Of a DNA stretch of 38,213 nucleotides, positions 16,363 through 25,200 are shown piece after piece. Position numbers and translations under genes: made by a program. The notes below the pieces were generated by a model. It was not told the DNA's origin, made no database searches, and saw only the letters and a list, made by a program, of their open reading frames with translations. How positions within the stretch are numbered: position 1 is the stretch's first letter; each line of letters opens with the position of its first letter. Source of the stretch: Sphingobacterium thalpophilum (GTDB lineage Bacteria; Bacteroidota; Bacteroidia; Chitinophagales; Chitinophagaceae); assembly GCA_945871875.1 (NCBI GenBank), contig CAMBYC010000013.1, positions 1 through 38,213 on the forward strand, given 5' to 3'.

Positions 16363-18408
16363 ATGATATCGAGAATAGCTTTTGTATTATTTTTATTTTT
16401 TGCATTTGTTTTTACTAACCATGTAAATGCCCAGTTTCCTGTAAAGGGAGGCAAGTTTCCTGGCTCAGGAATGATCAGTAGTGGGGGAGGAGGTAGATCT
16501 GGTGGTGGTTCAGGAGGCAAAGATTCTTTAAGTTTTGAGAAAAGAAATTTCAATGATGATAAAGTTAGCATACAATACAGATTTCTTGATTCCGCCCGTT
16601 ATCGTTCATTAGATAGCACAATTCGAGATTATTTTGACAAAATCCCCTTAAATGCAGAACATATCCATTTAGGTAATAATGGAACAGCTACTCAATCGCT
16701 CCTTTTTTCGCCTTTGATGAAAGCCGGTTGGGATCATGGTTTTCATGCTTATGATGTATATAATTTTGATGTAAAGGATACTAAGTTTTTATCTACCAAC
16801 AAACCGTTTACACAATTAACTTATCTTTTGGGGGGTAAGTCTGAACAACATATCGGCGTTATGCATACTCAAAATATTACTCCCGACTGGAATGCTGGCA
16901 TAGAATATCGTTTAATTACATCTCCTGGCTATTATAAGTCTCAAAACGCAAACCATAAAAATATCAGATTCAGTACAAATTATACTTCAAAAGATCGTCG
17001 ATACAATCTTTTTTTATCTGCCATCGCCAATGGTTTGCAATCTTCCGAAAATGGAGGTATTGCAAATGATTCTTTTATTGTTAATAAGAACAAAGCTTAC
17101 AATGATGTTTTTAATATTCCTACAAATTTGGCAATTGTTCCTTATTCAAATAGGAATTTTTTTAGTGTAAAGTTGCAGACAGGAAACAGATACACAAATA
17201 ATGTTTTTTTACTACGCCAACAATATGATTTTGGTAAAAAAGATTCTGTTTATACTGATTCTGTTATGATTAGGTATTTTTTGCCGACTTTCAGATTAGA
17301 ACATACATTACAATGGAACAGTTATAGTTTTAAATATTTGGATATACAAGGTTTGGCAGATAGTAGTTTTTATAAATCTCATTATGGGTTTAAATCAACT
17401 GATACGGTTTCCTATTTCAATAAATGGGGAGAGATGTCAAATGATTTTTCTTTAATTCAGTTTCCAGATCCTAAGAATCCATTACAATTTTTGAAATTAG
17501 GAGCTAGTTTGTACAACTACAAAGGAAATTTCAATGATTCGTTGCCCGATGATAAGTTCTTCAATTTTAAGTTTCATGGCGAATACCGCAACCGTACAAA
17601 AAATAGGAAATGGGATATGTTATTGTACGGAGAATTGTTTTCTTTAGGAAGAAATCTTGGAGATTATGATTTTCAAGCCAATCTTAAAACTTTCTTAGGA
17701 AAACGATGGGGTTATGTTTCAGTAGGTTTTAAAAATGTTAATAGAACACCATCTTATTTATTTAAAGAGGCTACAGGTTTTCCTGTCATTTATAATAATG
17801 CTTTCAACAAAGAGAATATCATTCAGTTTTACGGCACTTCTGAACTGCCAGAAAAGAACTTAAAGCTTTCAGCTGATTTTTATTTGCTTAGCAACTTTGT
17901 TTATGTGGAAGATTTTAATAAAGCGAAACAAAATTCATCCATTTCTAATGTGCTTAGAATAGGGTTAAATAAAGTATTTGTGCTTAAAAATAAGTGGAAA
18001 TGGTATACTGATGTTTACCTTCAAAAGATTACTGGAAATGCACAAATCAATCTCCCTCTTCTATATCTGCGAAATAGATTCGCTTATGAAGGAAGTGTAT
18101 TCGCAAATCTTGCATTATCTACTGGTTTAGATATCCGTTATTATACTCCTTATAAAGCAGATAATTATTCACCTGTATTAGGACAGTTTTTTTATCAAAG
18201 TCAACAAAATATAGCTATTAGACCAGATGTTGCGGCATATTTAAATTTCAGGATATTAACTTTCACAGGGTTTACTCGTTTAGAGAACCTAAATACGGTT
18301 ACCTTAAAAGACGGTTTTGGTTTCAAACAAAACAATGCAGCCCATATATTGTATTACAATCCGGGTTTGTTGTTTAGACTCGGAGTGGTGTGGGATATGG
18401 TGAATTAG
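16363..18408 (+). CDS. Putative outer-membrane porin (Porin_10-like)
   Basis: A 681-residue outer-membrane protein. Signal peptide at residues 1-23, ending VNAQ. A Gly/Ser-rich linker (SSGGGGRSGGGSGGK) is followed by a segment typical of the Bacteroidota putative porin family: RYRSLDSTIRDYFDKIPL, HIHLGNNGTATQSLLFSP, GWDHGFHAYDVY and LTYLLGGKSEQ. The remainder alternates aromatic and polar residues in many strand-length segments (KLQTGNRYTNNVFLLRQQ; WKWYTDVYLQKITG; FFYQSQQNIAIRPDVAAYL) and ends with a barrel-type strand (LLFRLGVVWDMVN). Substrate is unknown. It follows the nucleoside phosphorylase by 14 bases; nucleoside uptake is possible by context only. Confidence 0.82.
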   Translation: MISRIAFVLFLFFAFVFTNHVNAQFPVKGGKFPGSGMISSGGGGRSGGGSGGKDSLSFEKRNFNDDKVSIQYRFLDSARYRSLDSTIRDYFDKIPLNAEHIHLGNNGTATQSLLFSPLMKAGWDHGFHAYDVYNFDVKDTKFLSTNKPFTQLTYLLGGKSEQHIGVMHTQNITPDWNAGIEYRLITSPGYYKSQNANHKNIRFSTNYTSKDRRYNLFLSAIANGLQSSENGGIANDSFIVNKNKAYNDVFNIPTNLAIVPYSNRNFFSVKLQTGNRYTNNVFLLRQQYDFGKKDSVYTDSVMIRYFLPTFRLEHTLQWNSYSFKYLDIQGLADSSFYKSHYGFKSTDTVSYFNKWGEMSNDFSLIQFPDPKNPLQFLKLGASLYNYKGNFNDSLPDDKFFNFKFHGEYRNRTKNRKWDMLLYGELFSLGRNLGDYDFQANLKTFLGKRWGYVSVGFKNVNRTPSYLFKEATGFPVIYNNAFNKENIIQFYGTSELPEKNLKLSADFYLLSNFVYVEDFNKAKQNSSISNVLRIGLNKVFVLKNKWKWYTDVYLQKITGNAQINLPLLYLRNRFAYEGSVFANLALSTGLDIRYYTPYKADNYSPVLGQFFYQSQQNIAIRPDVAAYLNFRILTFTGFTRLENLNTVTLKDGFGFKQNNAAHILYYNPGLLFRLGVVWDMVN

Positions 18409-18475
18409 TAGTAAGTAGTAAGTAGTAAGGGGTAAGTAGTTAGGGGTTAGTTGTTAGTGGTTAGTAGTTAGGGGG
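18406..18475 (+). repeat. Degenerate TTAGTRG/TAGTAAG short repeat at a gene 3' end
   Basis: A 70-base run built from variants of TAGTAAG, TTAGGGG and TTAGTGG begins exactly at the TAG stop codon of the Porin_10-like gene. No coding potential and no clear hairpin. It resembles slippage-derived intergenic DNA. Confidence 0.7.
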
Positions 18476-18515
18476 ATAGTTTTTAATTTTAAGTGATTAG
18501 CGGGAAATGTAGAAT

Positions 18516-18598
18516 ATAGTTCGGGAGCATCAAACTATAGTTCGGGAGCGTCAAACTAGAGGACAGGAGGATTAAATTAAAGGTCTGGAGATTAAAAA
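18516..18598 (+). repeat. Decaying 21-bp tandem repeat (about four units)
   Basis: Units 18516-18536 and 18537-18557 are identical except for one base (ATAGTTCGGGAGC[A/G]TCAAACT split across the unit). Units 18558-18578 and 18579-18598 are progressively diverged, keeping the (C/T)-x-GGAG-x-(A/T)TAAA core. There is no ORF support. The gradient of divergence suggests an old expansion. Function unknown. Confidence 0.75.
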
Positions 18599-18821
18599 AT
18601 AAAGTCTGTTGATATATTTTTTATTATTTTTTCATCATTTCTAGGAGACGTATTGCTATTTTTTTATAATAGTAAACAATTTTTAGAATAATGGAAACAT
18701 TTTTAATAAAAATTCAATCATTGTTGCAAAATTTTAATATTTAACGCCAAACTGCCCGAATGAAATTCATTCAGGCAGAAATGGTTTTGGGTTTCATAGG
18801 TTATAGCTTTGAAGACTAATC
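18599..18821. other. Intergenic region with one hairpin
   Basis: AT-rich non-coding DNA between the 21-bp repeats and the convergent BON-domain gene. The only structure seen is a hairpin at 18752-18778 (12-bp arms with one C/A mismatch, 3-base loop). It has no good T-run on either strand, so it may be a weak terminator for the BON gene or the porin gene. Confidence 0.5.
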
Positions 18822-19499
18822 TTATTGCTCCTCAAAAGCATATTCGGGTACTTCAATTTGTATTTTACTTTCAACACTAGTAACTCCTGGAGCATTCCAT
18901 ACCGCTCTTTCTGCATCTTCTTTTTCCATAAATGACCGAACTTTACCATGTATAATTACTTTGCTTCCAATAATTTCGGCTGTAATTTTTCCTGAATCTA
19001 ATGTGGCACTTCTATGAAACGCTGCACTAATCTTTTGCTGAATGTCTGTAGGGGTAATTCTTGGTTTAACCATAATCAAATCTAGTACAGATCTCACGCC
19101 TGTTAAGTTTTCAACAGCAGTTTTTACATTATTGCGTTGGTATTCCCAATCTACTTCCCCTTCAAGTTTTACAGTGCAGTCTTCTACTGTGATTTTAATT
19201 TTTTCATCCTGAACTGCCGAATGCCATTTTAATGCAGATATTACTGCTTCTGCTATTTCTGAATCTGTTTTGCGATAACTCGGAGATATCCCTACCGTTA
19301 AATCTTCTGCAACAGCTTTCACTCCCGCCACCTTTTTTGCTGCTTTTTCTGCCGCTAACTTTTTAGAATAGGTGTCTACATGACCAGAAAGTGTAACAAC
19401 ACCATTTTTAACCGATACCCCTATTTCAGAAATTGAAATAAATGGATCCCATTTCAACTCGTCCATCACATCTTTTTGAATTTGAAAATCACTTTTCAT
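18822..19499 (-). CDS. Three-BON-domain protein (OsmY-like)
   Basis: A 225-residue protein made of three BON modules, roughly residues 4-70, 78-146 and 150-217. Each has a helix, a Val/Ile-rich strand pair with a central Gly (VVTLSGHVDTY; TVKLEGEVDWEY; KVIIHGKVRSF) and a closing A-x-x-V-x-GV segment (VAGVKAVAEDL; LTGVRSVLDL; APGVTSVESKI). BON domains bind membranes or phospholipids; OsmY relatives are induced by osmotic and other stress. No signal peptide is visible at the N-terminus (MKSDFQIQKDVMDELKW), so unlike E. coli OsmY it appears cytoplasmic. Neighbouring DUF892, proline-rich and PEBP genes suggest a general-stress cluster. Confidence 0.9.
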   Translation of the reverse strand: MKSDFQIQKDVMDELKWDPFISISEIGVSVKNGVVTLSGHVDTYSKKLAAEKAAKKVAGVKAVAEDLTVGISPSYRKTDSEIAEAVISALKWHSAVQDEKIKITVEDCTVKLEGEVDWEYQRNNVKTAVENLTGVRSVLDLIMVKPRITPTDIQQKISAAFHRSATLDSGKITAEIIGSKVIIHGKVRSFMEKEDAERAVWNAPGVTSVESKIQIEVPEYAFEEQ

Positions 19500-19803
19500 G
19501 TTTTAATTTTTTTAATGTTAATAATTTGAATCTCCTATCATCTTTCAGTTGTCAAAATAACACCGATTGTTATGATTTTTTACTGACTACAATCAATCTG
19601 CGTAGTGATACAATTCATTTGTTGAACCCAGATTGCTGATTAGAAATATTAAATTAAATTTTTGGTTTAAGCCAATCTACAATCTTTAGTTACCCCAAAC
19701 TGAAGCTGGGGATAATTGATAGATATCTTTTCAATTTTTCTAATGTTTAATTAAGGTTGAACAGTTTTATAAATGAGATTGCTTATACAATGGATAAATC
19801 TAT
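19500..19803. other. Intergenic region upstream of the BON gene
   Basis: 304 AT-rich bases between the BON gene start and the DUF892 gene stop, both on the minus strand. A weak hairpin (CCCCA 19693-19697 with TGGGG 19707-19711) is the only structure noted. No exact TAnnTTTG box was found, and no gene or RNA is recognisable. Confidence 0.5.
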
Positions 19804-20322
19804 TTAACTTATTAGCAATGATTTTGCATTGATATTTATTTCATGTTCTGCCAATTGAGTCAATCGATCATCAATTTGCTTCTCCGTAACTTCAAACTCA
19901 TGAAAAATCTTTGCCTGGTCTTCCATTCCTATAACTTTTGCTAAAGCAGCTGCAGTTCCATACATACTAATTTTGTAATGGTTTATCAATTGAATACAAG
20001 CTAACAAACAAACATCTTTCAATGCAGCATCCCTACAATTCGATAATTTTTCTTCTGTCTCAGAAATAAATGCTTCCATGATTCGGTTGCTTAAACTGAT
20101 GCTTTCAATTTGCTCACTTTCTATAAATTTTTCCAAATTGATGATGTGTGTGCTAATATTATCTGAATATTTCTGTATTTGCAGTTTCAACTTTATTGAA
20201 CTTGCTACCTCAATCCAATTTGTCAATTTTTTCTTTAATTGGATTTCAGCACTTGAAAACTTACGTGCATCATAATCTAATAAATAATGCAAACTCGGAA
20301 TTGTTTGGTTGTAATCTTCCAT
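19804..20322 (-). CDS. DUF892 (YciE/YciF-like) ferritin-like protein
   Basis: A 172-residue all-helical protein. ATG at 20322 (MEDYNQTIPSL) is chosen because family proteins begin close to the first helix; an in-frame start at 20376 would add 18 unrelated residues. The helical plan fits DUF892: LHYLLDYDARKFSSAEIQL, a second helix ending LEKFI, then DVCLLACIQLINHYKISMYGTAAALAKVIG (the conserved HY-x-x-x-x-YGTA signature), and a last helix EKQIDDRLTQLAE. Some relatives are diiron ferroxidase-like stress proteins. The YciE-like metal ligands are only partly recognisable here, so iron binding is uncertain. It is next to the BON gene on the same strand, a pairing known for stress genes. Confidence 0.8.
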   Translation of the reverse strand: MEDYNQTIPSLHYLLDYDARKFSSAEIQLKKKLTNWIEVASSIKLKLQIQKYSDNISTHIINLEKFIESEQIESISLSNRIMEAFISETEEKLSNCRDAALKDVCLLACIQLINHYKISMYGTAAALAKVIGMEDQAKIFHEFEVTEKQIDDRLTQLAEHEININAKSLLIS

Positions 20323-20636
20323 ATTTTTTATTTCAAAATTATTCCAATCATTAAGCTGAAAATATGATTGCAGCAATTATCCATTATGATTAAACTCATT
20401 CTGTAGCAATTTAGCAAACGTGAAATTTGTATTTCTTCCTTAATAATTTGGAAGATGAATTTTAATAAAGTTTCAAACAAATCGTAATATATAATAACAA
20501 TTGAAAAATACAATCGAAGTATATGAAGCAATGGTGCGTAATAATTAAGTGATGATTACTTTTTAAGATTTTTTGAATTTATTCTATCAATAATAAAAAT
20601 GGATACAGATAAAAAACTAATATATTTTCTTACTTT
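20323..20636. other. Divergent intergenic region
   Basis: 314 bases between the DUF892 gene (minus) and the proline-rich gene (plus). AT-rich; it must contain both promoters, but no exact TAnnTTTG box or strong inverted repeat was seen on either strand. Confidence 0.4.
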
Positions 20637-20840
20637 ATGAATAAAAATATGCCAAAAAAACACAAACCAGAGTCTCCAGAAGTTCCTTCTCCCTCTAAAA
20701 ATCCAGAAGTTTTTCCTCCAGAAAAAACACCTGAATTGATTCCATCTAAAGATCCAAGGGAACCAACTTCACCAATTGAAAACCCTATTCCAGTTCCTGA
20801 AGAAAACCCTTTTTTATTTCCGCCTGAAATTTCAAACTAA
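20637..20840 (+). CDS. Proline/glutamate-rich micro-protein
   Basis: A 67-residue protein with very biased composition: Pro, Glu, Ser and Lys make up most of it, in repeated motifs of the type PEV(P/F)P, PSKxP and PENP. There is no signal peptide, membrane segment or Cys. Small Pro/Glu-rich proteins of this kind occur beside stress genes in other Bacteroidota as far as I recall, but I know no function. An extended, disordered chain is expected. It is 77 bases upstream of the PEBP gene on the same strand and divergent from the DUF892 gene. Coding is supported by the coherent repeat pattern, ATG start and clean stop; confidence is moderate because it is short. Confidence 0.6.
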   Translation: MNKNMPKKHKPESPEVPSPSKNPEVFPPEKTPELIPSKDPREPTSPIENPIPVPEENPFLFPPEISN

Positions 20841-20916
20841 GAAGCTTCTATTGCTTGAAAGTCTTTACAATACAATATGTAACTTTTATATTTAATGTTT
20901 TTTAAACCTATTTTCT

Positions 20917-21408
20917 ATGAAAAATGTATTAAAGCGAGTTAAAAATTATAGTGTTGATGACTTTAAAAGATTAAAAATAACCAGTAATGCTTTCAAATTT
21001 GGAGAATCTATTCCACCTCAATATACTTGTGAGGGTAAAAATTATAATCCTCCTTTGGATATTGAGTTCATTCCTGAAAAAGCCAAATGTTTGGCTATAA
21101 TGGTTGTAGATTTTGATGCTCCATTAAAACCCTAGATTCATTGGATGGTTTGGAATGTTCCGATAACTCATCATATAAAAGAAAACTTTAATATTGGAAT
21201 TTCTGGAATCAATGATTTTGCAAATTTTAATTACAGTGGACCTTGTCCTAACAAACAAGAGCATCATTATTTTTTTAAAATATATGCTTTGGACACTCTT
21301 CTTGAGCTTTCTAGTTCTGCAACATCAGTGCAAATGGAGAAAGCTATGAGTGAACATATTTTAGGTTTTGGTGAAATTATGGGAACCTATAGGAGAATTA
21401 GGAATTAA
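20917..21408 (+). pseudogene. YbhB/YbcL-type PEBP family gene with one in-frame TAG
   Basis: A phosphatidylethanolamine-binding-protein-like gene of normal length (163 codons) interrupted by a single in-frame TAG at 21133-21135 (codon 73). Both sides are in the same frame and match the family. Before the stop are FKFGESIPPQYTCEG-NYNPPL and MVVDFDAPLKP (the D-x-DAP ligand-site motif). After it are IHWMVWNVP, FNYSGPCPN (the GPCPP-like motif), HHYFFKIYALD and a normal C-terminus. Relatives often have Trp, Thr or Phe at this position before VHW, so TGG to TAG is the simplest change. The rest shows no further damage, so the mutation is recent, a sequencing error, or read through. Family function in bacteria is poorly defined. 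Confidence 0.8.
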
Positions 21409-21439
21409 GAATTAGGAATTAAGAGTTAATTCCTAATTC
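21409..21439. terminator. Bidirectional terminator-like inverted repeat
   Basis: A 13-bp perfect inverted repeat (21409-21421 with 21427-21439) of GAATTAGGAATTA type lies between the PEBP gene and the convergent lipoprotein gene, overlapping the latter's stop codon. It is embedded in a short AATTAGGAATTAAG repeat (21396-21420). AT-rich stem, so strength is uncertain. Confidence 0.55.
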
Positions 21440-22068
21440 CCAATTCTTATAATCACTCCTTTTTTAATCATATCGTTAACAATCAACTGTCCATATTGGT
21501 GACCAAGTTTATTTGAATTGTCTAGATCAAAAGATTGCGTTTGAACAGAGTACAACAATTGTTTTTTAGACATTTCGTAAAAATTGCTTTCCCAAAAGAA
21601 TTTTGTATTTGTAACATAATAGCCTGGTTCATAAATTCTTTGGTATAAAGCGGTGCGATATCCCCAAAATCGATTGTAATAAATGCCATACGGGGAATAG
21701 TTAATGTTTCCTGGAATATAGTTACGTTCTTTTTGTTTGTCTAAAAGTACAATAGTAATTACGGCTTCAATGCCCAAGTTTTTTAATTTTTCTATAGCTG
21801 CTGCTTCATCCAAGTTTTCAAATGCTTTTGGACCAAATTCTTTTAGAGAAGTTGTAGCGGATATGCCTTGTGCTATTAAATCGTCGGCTAAGTGTTGTTC
21901 CATGTTTTCTTGAATTGATCGGTCTGCATCCCTAATTAATCCTAAAACCAAAATTTTATTGTATTTAAGTGGTTTCATTACCTCAGATTTCCAAGATGAT
22001 GTTAGTCTCATGCTGTTGCAACTGATTAAAGCTAATAGCATAACAATCAAAGAGAAGTGAGATTTCAT
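21433..22068 (-). CDS. Lipoprotein of unknown function (DUF4136-like architecture)
   Basis: A 211-residue lipoprotein with signal peptide and lipobox ALISC (Cys17), followed by Asn-Ser. The mature part opens with LTSSWKSEVMKPLKYNKILVLGLI, a layout shared with DUF4136-like Bacteroidota lipoproteins (W…-x-KILV strand). Next come an amphipathic helix, an Ala/Glu helix (AFENLDEAAAIEKLKNLG) leading to EAVITIVLLDKQKE, a Tyr/Phe-rich middle (GNINYSPYGIYYNRFWGYR) and a strand-rich end. The combination suggests a cell-envelope protein facing the periplasm. No catalytic motif is seen. Function unknown. Confidence 0.65.
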   Translation of the reverse strand: MKSHFSLIVMLLALISCNSMRLTSSWKSEVMKPLKYNKILVLGLIRDADRSIQENMEQHLADDLIAQGISATTSLKEFGPKAFENLDEAAAIEKLKNLGIEAVITIVLLDKQKERNYIPGNINYSPYGIYYNRFWGYRTALYQRIYEPGYYVTNTKFFWESNFYEMSKKQLLYSVQTQSFDLDNSNKLGHQYGQLIVNDMIKKGVIIRIGN

Positions 22069-22281
22069 ATAAAGTAGATTTATAGTGTTAAGCTATGTTA
22101 AAAGTTAAAAAAATACAATGATTTAACTCATGACTAAATAAATCAATCCATTCAATGATATAAATGCTTTTTTGCTGAAGGTGTGTAAAATTCTTTTATA
22201 AAATAAATGGTAAACCGACTACATTCCGTTATTTTACACTCCCAAAATAATTTTTACCAGTTTCAATTAAAATACAGAATA

Positions 22282-25200
22282 GTGCGATTAAAGAGTTTAG
22301 AAATCAAAGGGTTTAAAAGTTTTGCAGATAAAACAACCATTCATTTTGATGAAGGAATTACTGGAATTATAGGACCTAATGGTTGTGGTAAATCTAATAT
22401 CGTAGACGCAATACGATGGGTAATTGGTGAACATAAAATTAGTAATCTACGAAGTGAAAACCTTGAAAGTTTGGTTTTCAATGGATCAGCTTCCCGTTCT
22501 GCATCTGGTTTGGCAGAAGTAAGTTTAACTTTTGAGAACAACCGAAATTTATTGCCCACAGAATTTGGAATGGTTACGGTTACCCGTAAATTTTACAAGA
22601 GTGGCGAAAGTGAATATCGACTTAATGATGTACAATGTAGGTTAAAAGACATTCATAATCTGTTTATGGATACGGGAATAAGTACTGATTCTTATGCTAT
22701 TATCGAACTTGGAATGGTTGATGACATCATCAAGGATAAGGAAAATAGCCGGCGGAGAATGTTGGAACAAGCTGCAGGAATAAGCATTTATAAAACCCGA
22801 AAAAAAGAGGCAAGAAACAAACTTGATGCAACTGAATCTGATTTAAATCGAATTGAGGATCTTTTATTTGAAATCAATAACCAACTTAAACAACTTGAAT
22901 CTCAAGCAAAAAAAGCTGAGAAATATTTTGAAATCCGCAAAGAATATAAATTTAATAGCATAGAACTGGCAAAAGCCAATCTTGAAGATTTTCAAGTTGT
23001 ATTTAAAGAAGTTACTGAAAAGCAAGAAATAGAAGGAGATAAAAAGTTTCAAATAGAAGCACAAATCGCAATCGATGATGCGGCTATTGAAGCACAGAAA
23101 GTTCAATTTATTACTTATGAAAAAGATCTACAGACAATTCAAGCTGCTTACATCCAAATTTTAATTGCAGTAAGGGCTAAAGAAGAAGAAAAAAACTTAG
23201 CTACCCAGCGGCTACAATATATTAAAGAAAGAGAAAATACTTTGCAACAGTTTCTGCAAAAATCTGGGGAACAACTAAAAGGTATTGAAGAAAGTATGCT
23301 TTTTTCGTCTCGTCAAATTGAAGAAGAATCTAATGTGTTAGAAGAAATTCAAGAAAAACTAGACTCAAATCAAGATGCTGTTGAAGAAAAACGTCTTGTT
23401 TTTGAAGAAAAAAAACAAGTTATCGAAGACCTTAGAAAACAACAACAAGCTATTCAAAGACAACAGTTTGATGCAGAGAAAAATGTTGCAGTTGCTGATA
23501 GTTCAATACAGAATATTAAAAGAGCAGCACTTCAGTTGGCTAACGAACAAGAATCTCGAAAGATACAAATGGAGCAGCTGTTGAATGAAAAAGAAAATAA
23601 GGAAGCAGAATTAGAAGAAAAAAGAGGTGAATTGAGGGAATTGTCTGAAAATCAAGAATCAATTAAGTTGCAAATTCTTCAATTTCAGCAACAACTTGAT
23701 CAACTTAGAGCTGAATTAGCAGATGAAAACAGAAAATTAGATGCCAAGCGAAATGAGCAGGCTTTGTTAAAAAGTTTGATTGATTCAATGGAAGGTTATC
23801 CTGAAAGTGTTAAGTTTTTACACAACAATCCCAATTGGAATAAAAACGCACCAATTCTTTCAGATATTATTTATGTAAAAGAGGAATTTAGGGCAGCCTT
23901 AGAAAATGTTTTAGATCGATACTTAAATTATTATGTGGTTAATGATTTAGAGGATGGAATGAAAGCTGTTTATTTATTGGATGGAAGCCAGAAGGGTAAA
24001 GCCAATTTCTTTTTGTTGGATAAACTCAACGGTTTGCCTCAACAGCACGATTTGAATGCCATACAAGGAACAATTCCTGCACTTGAAGTAGTAGAATACG
24101 ATAAGAAGTATGAGAATTTAATCCATTTTTTGTTGGGAAATGTTTTCATTGCAGAAAATGATCAAGCTTTATTGAATTCAAACGAACAAGTAGTAATTGA
24201 AAAAAATGGTAAATACGTAAAAGGGAAATATGCACTTTCTGGAGGCAGCGTTGGTTTGTTTGAAGGAAAAAAAATCGGAAGGGCAAAGAATCTGGAAAAA
24301 CTTCAAGAGGATATTCAGGTTCAAGAAGCAGTTGTTAATAGCCTGAAAGCAAAAATTCAAACTAGAAGCAATGAAATCAATATTTTGGGAAATCAAGTTA
24401 ATGATTCTCAGTTAAAAGCTGCCGAACAACAAATCAATAATTTGGTTACCCAATCTTTTGCTTTGCAAAACAAATGGGAAAATCAACAAAGCCAAAAAGA
24501 GCATAGCAATAAGCGTATTGAAGAATTGGAAAACCAATTGCAACAAGATTTAGACAATATAAGTTTGGTTAGAGATTTACTGGAAAAATATACAACACAA
24601 ATAGAGAATCTTGCAGATCAAATGTATGGAGTTGAACAAGAATTTGCTGTTGCTGATCAAGAATTTAAGTTCTCAACAGCATCTTTTAATGAGGCAAATC
24701 TTCAACTAACCCGACAACAAAGTAAAATCACGGGTTTAAAACAAGAAGCTCAATTTAAATCCAATCAACTCAATGATTTGCAACAGCAAATTGTAAGCAG
24801 TAAACAACAGTTTGATGATTCAACAAATGCAATTGAAGCAACCGCTGGTGAATTGGAAACAATTGCACAAGATTTAATTGAATTGCTGCAACAAAAAGAA
24901 ACATCAGAAAAGCTTGTGAATGAAGCAGACCAAGGCTATTACAATATGCGCAACAGCTTGGTGTTGATGGAAAATGAATTAAAATCAAAAGTTAAAGAAA
25001 AAGATGCTGCTGACCAGCTTTTGAATAAGTTAAAAGACCAAATCAACGAGCTCAAACTGCAACTCACTGGTATTAAAGAACGTTTGAATGCCGAATTCAG
25101 AATAAATATTGATGACATACTCGATGAAGATCGCCAATCTGTATTGTCTAAAGATGAATTGCAAGGCATTTGCGATAGACTAAAAAAGCGCATTGAGAAC

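Noticed and set aside
18406-18598. CRISPR array
   Set aside because: Units are directly adjacent without spacers of constant length, there is no palindromic repeat, and no cas genes are near.
21133-21135. Pyrrolysine or programmed readthrough at the PEBP TAG
   Set aside because: No pyl genes or readthrough signal are visible, and a point mutation or sequencing error is simpler.
22207-22281. ATG start for smc 25 codons upstream
   Set aside because: The added residues match nothing in SMC proteins, whose N-terminus begins at RLKSLEIKGFKSF; GTG at 22282 fits.
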